This document shows positions 11,618 to 23,572 of a stretch of 64,000 nt of DNA, piece by piece (the first letter of the stretch is position 1; the number at the start of each line of letters is the position of its first letter). The translations under genes were made by a program, and so were the position numbers. The notes beneath the pieces are model-generated. The model searched no databases and was not told the origin of the DNA. It was given only the letters and a program-made list of their open reading frames with translations. The DNA lies in NCBI GenBank assembly GCA_964017195.1, contig OZ024896.1, positions 30,652,430-30,716,429 of the forward strand, read 5' to 3'. Source of the stretch: Siderastrea radians. Taxonomy: Eukaryota; Cnidaria; Anthozoa; Scleractinia; Rhizangiidae.

Positions 11618-12817
11618 TTACTTATTAGATTCTCTGGCAGTAACTCTCTCGGGTTCAGGAACCTCTTTAAGACCTAGTAAATCCATCACTATTTTGCACT
11701 CGTTTTCTATAACTCGATTTCTTTCGAAGAAATCATCATTTTTCCATTTGTCGGCATTTCCCGACGCCTTTCTAACTGGGGAATACGGATTCTTTAGTGC
11801 TCTCTCCAGTTGAACTTTGCTTGGGCTTGTTGTTTCAATGATCCATTTCTCTACCTCCGGTGGCATTTCAAATCCAGCGAATCGGTAGATATCCTTTGCA
11901 GTGCCAAGTGAGTCCTCTGCGATCTGCTTGTACAAAACCAGTTTGTATCGGTGAGTGAGATTCAACTGTTTCAACGTTTTTTCTGCATGCTCCAAGTTTA
12001 TCTTAGTTGAATTGCACAGTCTTCTAGCAGCTACAGCGAGAGACAGTCTCGGATAATCTCTTATCCATTTTAATTTAATTCGTGAGTTTACAATCCCTCT
12101 GGGATCTCGAACCAAATGCAAAATCCGCACATCAATATCCGGGTTTTCCAGTAAAACTTGCGGAACCAGATTAGCCAGTTCTTCTGGCGGAAGCCGCACG
12201 GGCGAAACCTTGACGACGCTGTGCTTGAACTTTTCCTTGCAAACATTATCCACAAATGCCGCATTTCTACGAAGCTGGAAACATTTTGCTTTTCTCTTTG
12301 AATCTTCCTCAACGTTGCAAAACGTTTTCGTTGTGAAAATGTTTATAGGTAGAGCTCCTGCCCACCGTTTGTGCACGAAAGTTAAAAATTTCTTTGATGC
12401 TCGAGAACGTGAGAAGTTGCAGCCGACAATGGAACTTACGACGTCGAGTTCACAGTGAGAGCAATTAAAACGAGCTTCAGGCGATCTCCACTTTCTTGTA
12501 ATCCATAACGGCTCGTAAACTGTGAATGTCTGAGGATCTTTAGCAAACATAGTGCTTATGAAAGTTGTTCCAGTGCGATCTTGGCCAAAGATTAGTAAAC
12601 TGCGCCTGGACTGCTGTTGAGTAAAGTTCTCCGTACGATTTTTATTATTTATGGTAGTCGCCAAAGGAAATGATGCTTCCGTATTTTCTGCACTGCTTTC
12701 CTTTGGAAGTATTGGCTTCGGTAGTTGCTGCATATGAAGTAGGCAGGCGAAAAAGAAAAAAGCCACACATAGAGACGCGTAGAATAGCAGATATTGCAAA
12801 ACGAATAACTTTCTCAT
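11618..12817 (-). CDS. Carbohydrate sulfotransferase-like protein, paralogue B (single exon)
   Basis: This 399-residue frame is collinear with paralogue A and highly similar over most of its length. It has the same plan: N-terminal membrane anchor, stem, GQDRTGTTF PAPS loop, LHLVRDPRGIVNSR 3'-phosphate site, and a C-terminal KWKNDDFFERNRVIENECK segment. The membrane anchor differs most between copies (Phe-rich here), while the catalytic core is conserved, as expected for two working enzymes under constraint. It lies head to head with MTR4, with 3.9 kb between the two start codons. No break or missing key residue is seen. The acceptor glycan is unknown. Confidence 0.9.
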   Translation of the reverse strand: MRKLFVLQYLLFYASLCVAFFFFACLLHMQQLPKPILPKESSAENTEASFPLATTINNKNRTENFTQQQSRRSLLIFGQDRTGTTFISTMFAKDPQTFTVYEPLWITRKWRSPEARFNCSHCELDVVSSIVGCNFSRSRASKKFLTFVHKRWAGALPINIFTTKTFCNVEEDSKRKAKCFQLRRNAAFVDNVCKEKFKHSVVKVSPVRLPPEELANLVPQVLLENPDIDVRILHLVRDPRGIVNSRIKLKWIRDYPRLSLAVAARRLCNSTKINLEHAEKTLKQLNLTHRYKLVLYKQIAEDSLGTAKDIYRFAGFEMPPEVEKWIIETTSPSKVQLERALKNPYSPVRKASGNADKWKNDDFFERNRVIENECKIVMDLLGLKEVPEPERVTARESNK

Positions 12818-12895
12818 CTTGTTTTCAGCTGTAGATCAATAACACAAAAATATATTAACTACATCACTGAATCTGCGAATAAGTAAACTGACATT

Positions 12896-12903
12896 CATAT
12901 AAA
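12896..12903 (-). promoter_or_regulatory. Putative TATA-like box of sulfotransferase B
   Basis: TTTATATG on the - strand is at the position of the TATAAAGG box of paralogue A, about 80 bases upstream of the ATG. Confidence 0.35.
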
Positions 12904-12929
12904 GAGCTGCAGAAACCCCGAGACCGCCC

Positions 12930-13388
12930 ACAAAATTTCGGAAGACCTTTAAGCAAAAATGGAAATAGTTTATTGTTAATCTTTTTTACCTTTCTGGGTA
13001 TTAGACAAGTCACAAGAGCAACAAAAAATTTTATGTGGTATTCGTCATTACTTGCGAAAATAAATTATATTTTGTACTAGTACCCAGTCCCCCATAAAAG
13101 TCTTCGTCTTTCCTGCTGTTGTTTTAAATTATCTTAAAATTTTCTCGCACAGTATTTATCCACCCAGTAACCTTTACAGCAGCCTCCAAAAAATAAGAAA
13201 AAGTGTTCTCATTTTGCTCAAAAAGATTTTTGGGCTGAAAACATCATTGACAGGTCACGTTACAATTTTGATCCCAATAATCATTCCAGCTTTCATAACC
13301 TTTTCCCAAAGTAATTTCGTATTGGGTTAAATGCTTATAAAGTTAGACACCCCCTCCATTTTTCATGGCACAAATTAAGGCCCAGGCC
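12930..13388. mobile_element. Diverged relative of the TTAA element at 3310-3965
   Basis: The right end (GGCCCAGGCC followed by TTAA at 13389-13392) and several internal blocks resemble the nested element of copy A. The left end is not clear. Copy A lacks this insert at the matching place (about 2715). Boundaries are approximate. Confidence 0.5.
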
Positions 13389-13850
13389 TTAATTTTCCTG
13401 AGATATCATCATATACTAGCTCTGGCGGCTCATTTATAGTGCCAACTATCAACTCATATAATACATATTTTTGCTTGCGTGTGATTGGTCTAAACGCGTC
13501 ACGTGACACACTATGCCCTAGTAGTAAAACTGGCAAAAATGATGTTTCTTAAGAGATGTCCCTCGCTTTTTAAAACGTTAGTTTAGAAAAGTTTTTATAA
13601 TTTCAAGAGAGGACAGAAAAGCATTTTGTTTTTATAACAAACGAAGACATCAGTGTACTTGTCGATAAATGGATACACCCACACAAACCGATTACCTGTC
13701 TCGGTCAATCAGATTATCTGCTTTATCTTCGTTTTTCAAGACGATGTAAGGAGATAGTTACGTTCGTCTGACAGTCTGAATGGATCAGATAAGGGGTCAG
13801 TTGTTTCTAAAGAAACTGTGGTGCTGTGTCGGTGGGGAGGTGAAACACAA

Positions 13851-14395
13851 AAATTTGGATTTATCAACAGAGTTGTTAAGGTAAATTGGCCACCGTAGAG
13901 AAATTGAAATCTTACGTTTCGAGCGTTAGCCCTTTGCCAGAGCGATTCGCTCTGACGAAAGGCTAACGCTCGAAACATCCGCTTTCAATTTCTCTACGGT
14001 GGCCAATAGACGATTTTTGAGTCGTCTTGTACCTCTTTTTCAAAGCGAGTCTTAGTGCACAGCCTTTCATATGGAGATGAGTTTTCATTCGCCTGCAAAT
14101 AAAACTCGTTTTCATATAAAAGGTTTTGCACCAGGCCTCCCTTTGAAACAGAGATACAAGACAACTCAGAAATCGTCTATTTACCTTATACACCTTATTC
14201 CAAAATGGCGGAAAATACATTACTCTTTTGTCTCATTGTTAATTGGCCCTTGTTACCTCGATCCCATCTGCATAGTTCAAAGGAATATTTGGCTTAAAAC
14301 GAGGCAACAAGGGCTAATTAACATGGAGACAAAAGAATAATGTATTTTCCGCCATTTTAGAACAAGGTGTATTAACTCAGTTGACAAATCCAATT
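13851..14395. repeat. Cluster of three hairpins inside an outer inverted repeat
   Basis: Hairpin 1 is 13885-14008, hairpin 2 is 14007-14178 and hairpin 3 is about 14185-14375. They are framed by an outer imperfect pair (13851-13880 with 14370-14395). Hairpin 1 carries the motif CTGACGAAAGGCTAACGCTC followed by GAAAC in the right arm. A single-armed relative of hairpin 1 lies at about 52890-53045. Copy A has no counterpart. Confidence 0.8.
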
Positions 14396-15656
14396 TTTTT
14401 GTGAACGGTTCAGAGTTGGTCTGTTTGCCCGTATTTATACTCAGCCGAACTACCGCATGTACTTAAAATGCCTGAGTACGTCTCTAGTATAAATTCAACG
14501 AAGCAATCTTTTGTTTTCTTAAAACGACAGAAGTGACAGAACTCCGGGTAATTAGGTTGCAAAAAATCAACGTAACGGGATAACTTCAATTCATCACAGT
14601 TCCACTCTAACGCCCGAAAACGCTCAACTTAAGTTTACAGTCTCAAGAAAATTTATCAACTAGTTATTTACCCTAGCTGTGTACTTCTTTTTTCAAAGAT
14701 TTTTATATTTATTTTACTTTAAGCGCATGTTAAATCTAACGTGTATACTGAATTAAATTCAGTAACTGTACAAGCTGAACAACCTTTTTGATCACTCTTA
14801 AAACACTGTAACGGTCAGCTTTAGCCGTACGAGGTAATTGTCTGGCGTGAAACCCACCAGAGAAGAGACTTAATGATAAGTCTTTGGGGATACACCTTAC
14901 TTAAGTTAGCCATAATGTTGAACAATACATTGGTTTTTTGAATACTTACCAATAAATTACTGCGGCGTAAGAGTTAATCCGTCGACTCAATGGCCTTATA
15001 TATAATCAAAGGCTTGCTATTCTGAAACTGTTTCTCGATTAGCACTAACGAAAAATGAAAATGTTATCCTATTATAATTTGATTACTCTGTGCCTACACA
15101 ACAGATAATTTTTAAAAGGTGCTGTCTTGGTTGTGAAAAAAAAAAACACGACAAGTTGTAGTCTGATTACTTAACATTCTTGCACGACAACCAAAGTTGC
15201 TTAGTGCAGTAACTAGGTAAGTACTGCTCATTTTTAGAAAAGTATAGTAAAATAAACGTTTTCCTTTTAAATGGGAACATGTGTACTCATATCATCCTTC
15301 AATGATGTTACAGCGATGAAGATTAATGCTACTAAGTAAAATCAGCCAGGGAATGAAAAATAAATATTTAGGCCGCCAAAAAAAATAATAAAATGCGACG
15401 AGACAACCGCTGATTAAATATCCCGGCTGACATATCGTTTCACGTATTACGTATATCAGTTCCATTTTAGCTAAATCATTAATATCTATTTAGACTAATT
15501 AGCACAGGCTGTTCGAGGTCTTTTCTCACCCGCCAGCCTTGCTTCGCTATATAAAGGACAGAACATACGGTAACCCACGAAATTTAAAACTTGTGTAAAT
15601 AGCTTCCAAGCACCAACAAATATAATGTAAGCAATGTTTTATTTAGACGATAATAA

Positions 15657-15804
15657 ACAATTATTGGACGAGGTTGAGCAAAATATCGTGATTTGTCTGT
15701 GGCGAGCAGATCAATTATTTGCCGATGCCGAAGGCAGAGGCAAATAATTGATCTGCGAGACACTGACAAATCACGATATTTTGCGAAATCGAGTTTAATA
15801 ATTG
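15657..15804. repeat. Palindromic MITE-like repeat
   Basis: Two arms of about 66 bases, containing the shared block gcaaaatatcgtgatttgtc or its complement, flank a short spacer near 15723-15737. No coding content. Confidence 0.75.
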
Positions 15805-16692
15805 CTTTGTCATTCAACAAGACAATGTGTTTATGCATTTAACCAGCACGCTTGTTTCACAATAATTCATTCCTACACCAAGTGCGCGCTTTCATTTCGT
15901 TCAAAACTTAAATATTCTGCACAAAAATACAAAATTAGTAAATTCCGCTTTCGCCAATAATTAATTGCTTTAAAACGAATACATCAACTGATTTGCCAAA
16001 AAGTACAACGTTCAAAAGGAAGATTCACACTTTTTTCTTCAAATTTTTTAGTCAAAAATCGCAGAAGTTCCGCACTTTAATGGCTTACTTGCCCGCGTTT
16101 GAGTTTGAGTTCTGAACAGTTCTGACTCAACTGCGCACGAGCAGAATTATTCGCAGCAAAACAACTTTGCACCGTAATGCGCACGAGCAGACAATTATGC
16201 AGTTATTTGCAGTGACGTAATGGTCTCTCGGCCAATTAAAACGCCGGATAAAATAACGTGAATGATAATTTAACTTACTGGCACGAACTGGCAACCGTTT
16301 GGCGCTGACGATTCAAGTTTACTGTATGTATTTTTGGCAACACTATTGGAGTCGTTGTAAGCCACGATGTTGGTACAAAGTTTGTCTTGTATTTCAAGCT
16401 GTTTTGTTTTGTTTCGTTTTAAGTTGTGTATTGTTATTGATATTGAGCCCCTGATATTGAGCTTTTAAAAATTTTACGCTCCCTTTTTACAAAAACATGA
16501 GCTTGTTTTTCAGTTTCATAGCTTTCATCAACCCAAGAAAACCTGTTGAATTATGACAATTATAGGTGAGTGGTTATATCCATTTTCGCAAGACTAGGTC
16601 CCAGCTCTCGCTCCCTCATGCCGAATCCTAATTCCCATAATGCTCAACGTGCTTGGAAGAGAACTTTATACCAGCGGTCTTACCCCATCTCA

Positions 16693-16698
16693 CACGTG
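16693..16698. promoter_or_regulatory. CACGTG E-box next to the MTR4 start codon
   Basis: A perfect CACGTG palindrome ends four bases before the ATG. No TATA box is visible upstream. Its use is unknown. Confidence 0.25.
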
Positions 16699-16702
16699 AA
16701 AC

Positions 16703-16917
16703 ATGGCGGACGCTTTTGGAGAAGAAGACATTTTTGCTGTTTTCGAGGACAATTCAAGCTCCGACAACAGCAAAAAAGACAAGAAGGAGTTCACTGGTCC
16801 ATCGACGTCTACAGATGTTCCACAAGTTGGCGAGAAAAGGGAATTCAAGCCCGATGTTATCGATCTTGCTTTGGATGACTCTGGGACGAAGAAAGCGAAA
16901 CTTGACGACTTAGAAAG
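16703..16917 (+). CDS. MTREX: MTR4 exon 1
   Basis: Residues 1-71 plus two bases. It codes for the acidic, disordered N-terminus with the conserved first motif [16 protein letters not shown]. Donor AAAG|gttatg. Confidence 0.93.
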
Positions 16918-19900
16918 GTTATGGTTTAATGCAGTTTGTTCGCGTATCTTTCTCTTTTGTAATATTCATGTGTGACTCGCTTACTACCGTGTGGCATAAA
17001 AGTTTAGCGGGGGTTTAATTTCACGGATTGCCGACTTCTTGTGTTTCGCGGGAACAAATTTTCGCGAATTCGATTTCAGACTACCAGTGAGGGAACAAAT
17101 TTTCTGGGATTTCTTGCACGTTTCTCTCTGGTAATTGACGTACGTAACTTGTATAGAGCAACAAGAGACGTAATACTGTCTTGTTTGTTCCACTTTATCC
17201 ACTTTATAGCTCAAAGCTACCGGCAAAGGTGTGATTTTGTATGCTATCTGGGCTGGGAGAAACACGCCGCAGTCAACCATTTTTTGGCAAGAGAATGCTC
17301 TCGTCTATTTATGGTTGTTATCAAATTTACCCAGAGAATGCAGAGACTATTTGTTATGTTGCGGTTGTGAAGAGGAAAGTCCTAATATTCTTTTCTCAGT
17401 CAACACAACTGAAAGTCAGTAACTTAATTACATGGAGTAAATGTGACCGTGAACGGGAAAACGTACCTGAATGCTTATCCATTAAATGGCAATACCGTCA
17501 AGCATCCGTTAGTTATCCGTTAGAAAGCTTTGTCAAAAACGTTAGAGGCGTTAGCCTAACCGTTAGCCGTTAAAGTCAGACCGTTAGAACGGACAGTGAA
17601 AATGTTAACAAATAATTCTGTATCCGTTAGCCGTTAACTTAAGGCTGTTAGAGCAGACAGCACAACCGTTAACAAAAATTCTGTATCCGTTAGAATGGGT
17701 AGCAGAGCTGTTAGGAAAAATTAGCATCTGTTAAACGGGTAATGTAGCTGTTTGACATCCATTAAAATGGCATTGCACAATGCTTGAAGTAAAGAATAAT
17801 CAAATAATTCACGCCTCGTTACGTACATGAATCATCACACCATGAATGCGTGTGAGTTCTTTCGAAGTTATAACTATTTTAAAGTCCTACTGTGTACTAC
17901 TTTTCTTTTTAAATTTATTTGGAGATAAATAAAGCACAATTTGCTATGACAATGGTCCCAAAACGGAAGAGGAACTCTTGTTTTATTTCACAAGTTGCCG
18001 ATCCGAAATTTGCATAAAGTTGTTTACTGTTGTCGTGTAATTCGAAACATGCGAAATAGCCACGTCGAAGGTTTGACGATTTTTTTAGATTTGATGCTCT
18101 GTTGACTCTGACTCTGAAACAAAAGAAACAAATTCTGAACAAAGTGACAAAAACAACCTTGTTTTTCTGATGAAGCCAGCGCCAGCCGAATTTCGTTCCA
18201 GTCGCTCGTCGCTGTAAGTGATGTTACTTCAAAAGTTACCGCTTTCCACAGCGGTATTATGAAGCGTAAACTTTCTCGCGAGCAAATTTGAATTGGGTAA
18301 AACGTTTTTAAAACTGAAGAGAAAACCATAATTCAGAACCAGTACAAGCGTCATAACTATTGTTTAAAATGAAAAGTAGTTCACTAACGTGAGTTTGTTT
18401 ACAAGCTAAGCACATTGAGCTTGCTCATTAGTCATGATTGGCCGATTATTTCGCTTGTGTGACATCCAGAAATTTGCCTCAGATTACATTCAGCACTTGT
18501 CTAGATGATCCTTAAAGTCAAACGCGACACTTTGATTGCGTTTTGCTTTCGGTGGAAACATTCGGTGGAATCGGCAATTCATGCGTCGTTTTATTTAGCA
18601 TCGTGATAGATAACATTGTTCGGCAGATCAGTAACATCGGGCTACAAGCTTAACCGCTGCACAACACCTATCCGTTCGTCGATAGTTGTATTGACGCTAA
18701 CGTCCTATTAACCGTTAGATACTTTCACGGTATTCGTTAGATTTTTTCTCAACTGTTAAACGGCTCCAGCCATCTGTTAGAGCAAATTGCACAACCGTTA
18801 AAACGTTTTCAGTATCCGTTAGGCATATCTAGTTAGCCGTTAGAATGCTTTGAAGGCTGTTAACTATCCGTTAACTACATGTAGCCGTTAGTGTTTACCC
18901 ATTTAACGGATAAGCGTTAAAGTACGTTTTCCCGTTCACGGTCACAAATTTTTCGCAGAAAATTTTTTAGCAAGAGTTTGTTTTTGCAGGATCACATTTT
19001 TGTGGATTGATGGAAAATCTACAAAGTTCGCTAAAATTAGATCCCGCAAAATTTTCATGCCACATGGTAGGTGCTGAATTTTCCTTTGAATAACAATGGT
19101 GCCTTTTCCGATTTCCCTTGTTCTAGCTTCAAAGCATTTTGGAAGAATACAGGGCCTTGTCGGTTCACCTCACTTACGTGTGTCAAAACTCTTTGCTAAA
19201 CCACAAAATACAAGGCCACAACTGGAAAGACTACCATGTAGAAAGAGCAAAACACATGTGTCACCCCAACCACTGACTTTCTAAACAAAAAAAATTTTTA
19301 CTTGCTGGTTTTTCCATGTTCGCGTAAGTGTTGGTCACCCCTGGAAAAGCAACATGGAGGTTCATGTAGTGTAGTGCCTCACTCTGCTTTGCATAGAATG
19401 GGCAGTTGTCACTGCAGGCTGTCTGTTTCATGTGTGCTTTATACTGATTGTGCTTCACTGATAAATTGCAACTTACACATACATTGTATTCCCTTTTATC
19501 TTTTTATAGTCTCCTGGAGGCAATACCTCGTGTAAGTGTGATAAATGTTGAGACTATTGAGGCCTGTACTCACGAGGTAAGTTCTGTTATTGAAGCTTAG
19601 TGGCTGACAATTTAAATTATTAAGAAAACAGTACTTGCTTAGTAGATACTGTATAAACCTTTTAACTCCCAGTGGCTTGCAAACATTGAATCAGTTAACA
19701 GATACTGGTAACTAGTAAGTGGAGAGAAACAGGGGGGGGGGGAACACGAGATTTCCAAGGTGGTGGAAGGCAGGAGAAGTAGGGGGAAATTATGCAATGT
19801 TGCACAGTATTTCTCAATCGAAAAAGTGCAAAGAGGTGGGAGGCCAACAAAAATCCGGTAGGGCGGGAACCGGGATTAAAGGGTACGGCAAGTGGGAAGA

Positions 19901-22900
19901 TTATACCCCCCATATACCTCCCCCCCCATCTAGTAAGAGCATCTAACAGGTGCAAGGAAGGCCATTGGTTCAACTCCTGTTTGAGAACAACACCATTAGA
20001 AGTAAAGGAAATTTCTGCTTTGATGAGGGGGACATGTGAAACGGTAATCAAGAGAGGGTAGGACTGATGCAATGATGCATGTTCTCATGATAAGATGCAT
20101 ATTCTGATACAAGGGCCATGATACGATACACGATATGATACATTACTTGGTACGCTTGTATTTGTTGCCATTTTGAATAAGACGTAAAACACGCGAAGCA
20201 AGGACGATTTACTTCTTTTAATTATTGTTTAATAAATCACCTTGCAAGGGCTAAACTGCAGAGCTTGGGTAAGGAACAAATTTGTTGATTTAGCATATTT
20301 TATTGTATCATAATATCGCAATATCTTGTTTAAATATTGATATTTGTATCGTCAGGGAAAATATAGCGGTTCACCAATGCATCAGTGTATCCTTGCAACC
20401 CTAAGAGAATGATTCAATTTTTGTTGAATACCATTGTTTGGATTGGGGGATGTGACGTATATTGAAGTTTTTATCATTTGATGGTAATGGTAAGTTGTTT
20501 TGTTTTTTCTAAAAGGTGGCAATACCTGAAGGATGTGAGTATGTTCCTCTGGTCAAAAAAGCAGCAAAGCCAGCCAAGGTGTGTTAGATTAGTCCAGTAA
20601 CATTTCCTTCGATTACAATTTTTCCTTGGTTATAAATATCTCTTGTTAAAACAGGTCAGTTAGTTTATCGTAGTGAATGCCTCATTCTTCTGTTTGTAGG
20701 AGTATCCCTTCATCCTGGATCCTTTCCAGAAAGAGTCACTGAAATGCTTGGAAAACAACCAGTCTGTCTTGGTTTCTGCACATACATCTGCTGGAAAAAC
20801 AGTTGTAGCAGAGTAAGCACTGTGACATTGTAATTTTTTTTCAACCATTTGCAAGCTGAAAAATTATGTGAGAGAGAGCAATAATTCTATATGCATGACA
20901 TAATTACATAAATCCTGGCAGGGGGTCAGAAAAACACCACACTTGTCATTTTAAAAAGTTCACCCAGAATGGGTGAGGGCACAGCGGTGTAGTGGTTAGT
21001 GTGTTGGACGTCAGATCTGAAGGTCGGTGGTTTGAGGCCCAGTCCCTGCCATTGTGTTGTTTCCTTAGACAAGCAACTTTACCCCACATTGTCTCTCTCC
21101 ACCCAGGTGTATAAATGGATACCAGCGACATATTGCGGGGGAGAGGGAGGGGGGTAACCCTGCAATGGACCAGCATCCCATTCAGGAGGGGAGAAGCAAT
21201 ACTCTGAGTTGCTTCATGCTTCAATACTCTCAGTTGCAAGCTTACCTACCTACCTACCCAGAACAGTGCTGTTTGTCAGTTTTTTTTTTTTTTGGTTGGC
21301 CAAAACTATAATTATGTTCATGCAGGACTGAGCCAATAATTGTTTGAATAGGACATTCAACATGCTGGTATTTAACGTGCTAGTCAAAACAATGTACTGA
21401 ACACTGTATTTTGGGGCTTGGAAAGTCACCAATAAATAACAAATTGGCAGGTGATGAGAAAGAAAGATGGTAAATGTTAAGCTCCAGAGAAGCTTAGAGG
21501 AAAAATAAGAATGATGGAATATTCATTTTGTTACAAGCATGGGACAGAGAAAAAATGTGAGTCCCCTGACAGGAGTCAAACCCATGAGATTCCCTTTAGG
21601 GACCCAGATTTTTTTTGTCCCACACTCCTGACAAATTGAATATTCAACCTTTCATCAATTGCAGGGGTTGCTTGGTAGTTTCTAAAGAAGCGATGAGGGA
21701 AGTAAAACACAAAAATTTAGATTAAGATTTACATTTGCCACGATGAACACTGCAGGCATAACGGATTCTATTCTACATGTATTCATTGTTGGACTTGTTT
21801 AGCAACAAAATAATTAATTTTGGACCTTCTTTCCCTAACTTAATTATAAATGCTTTCAAGCTTGGTTCTTCATATATTGATATACCTTTCTGTTATGGTT
21901 AGGTATGCCATTGCTATGTCACTACAGAACAAGCAGAGGGTAATCTATACTACACCTATTAAGGTAAACAAACTATGTTTTAGGTGTAGTGTAAACTTGC
22001 CTTGAGGCAGTATTACACAAGGCAATTTTTTCTGAAGCTTGCAACACAACAGATGACAACAGCATGGTGAGGAAAATTCAAGAGTACATGTTACATGCTA
22101 CAACTTATTTTGCAACATTGGAGAAACCTAGTCTACTTTTTGTTCAACTCGCAAAAGAATTTTTCATTTCAATACCTGTTGCGAAGAGGGGATGTTACGC
22201 CGCAATTTCATCTGCAATATGTCTCGCAATGCCGTTGCATTGCAAGTTGCAGAAAATATTGCCTTTGTAACAGCACCTTTACAGGTACCTTGTCATGAAA
22301 GAGTTAATTGTTCATCGTGGTGTAGGATAGGAAAGATGAACGTTTATTCGTTTGTCTCACGATGGAATTGCTTTGAGTTGTTGATCGTGATGTTTCGACT
22401 GCAATACTGCTAGTCTTCATCAGGTGACGAGGTCGATTGTTTACGTGTCGCTTTTTGTAGCATGTTGGTTCACTGCTATTGGTGCATTTCGTTCTGCATT
22501 ATTATTCTGACTATTAGATGTTATTCCCTCACAGGTCGGCCTTAAGGTTGATCAGCTGTTGTGCTTTTTGATCGTGGGTATCCAAGCTTCAGGAATTTCA
22601 ATTCCGCTATCTCTGTTGATGTTATTAGGATGAAGTCTTATACGAGGGAGGCTCTGGCGCCTATCAGAAACCGGAAAACCGGCCAAAAATTCCCCCAAAA
22701 CCGAAACACCGGAAGAAAAATCGCTCAAAACCGAAAAACCGCTAAGAATAATGATAAAGCGCAAATTTGTAATTTTCAATCCCTCAACCCTTGATACAAC
22801 AGCAAAATATTGGCCTTATGGACCATTCAGTGGCCCTGTTGTACTGCTTGTAGTGCGGATTCTATGCACATTATCCCGAAGAAAATTTTTGCAGCATTCA

Positions 22901-23541
22901 ACCAAAGCAGTGGCTTTTACCTTTGTCTTCATCTCGTATGAAGGTGAAACCTTTGTACTGAACTCAGAAAGCTTCGTGCAATGCGCCAACTGCTTGCAAG
23001 AACTTTGCAGTTATCCATCTTACTCTTTAATACTGATCATTTGTGCTTGATGACCCGAAACTGACCGCAAATCCCGTTGATGGCTCACAACTTGATCACA
23101 GGCATTGACGTGCCGGTCGACATTACCCAAAACGGTCCAAAACAGCGTGACCGAGGTGAAATGAAGAGGCCTAGGAACTAGAAGACAAGCAAATAACAAA
23201 AATCCAATAACTGCTTTCTTGTTCACAAAAACCGAAACCTGAATGTCAAAAAGGGAAAAATCGAAAACCGCAGTGGATACCAAAAGCGAAAAACCAGTGA
23301 CTTTGAGTGTAAAACCCGAAGACCAAAACCGCAAAACCGAAAAACCCAATGCCACCCTTTTATATGGATAGCTTCTTTGACCCTACATGTGTACCAGTGA
23401 GGGTCACGATCAATAAACTTAACTTCTTTCCAAATAGGAAGATGCCATGTTTCGTTAGCGAGCTCCGAAACTGCAGAGGTTTGTGTATGAGCAAGCTGTA
23501 CATGTATATCTCTGTCGTGTTCTTTCATCCTATCTTGCATC

Positions 23542-23572
<31 letters not shown>

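Larger units (their letters stand above)
11388..16657. repeat. Tandem segmental duplication, copy B
   Basis: Direct-orientation partner of 1305-9415. It keeps the sulfotransferase, the intergenic blocks and the MTR4 upstream region, which joins the real MTR4 exon 1. It has its own inserts: about 12930-13388, the hairpin cluster 13851-14395 and the palindrome 15657-15804. Confidence 0.85.
16918..19509 (+). other. MTR4 intron 1 (2.6 kb)
   Basis: Almost entirely two nested inverted-repeat elements (16987-19067 and, inside it, 17443-18945). No other gene is seen. Confidence 0.8.

Noticed and set aside
13925..13980. Rho-independent terminator-like hairpin
   Set aside because: The context is eukaryotic; the hairpin belongs to a palindromic repeat family with another copy at 52890.
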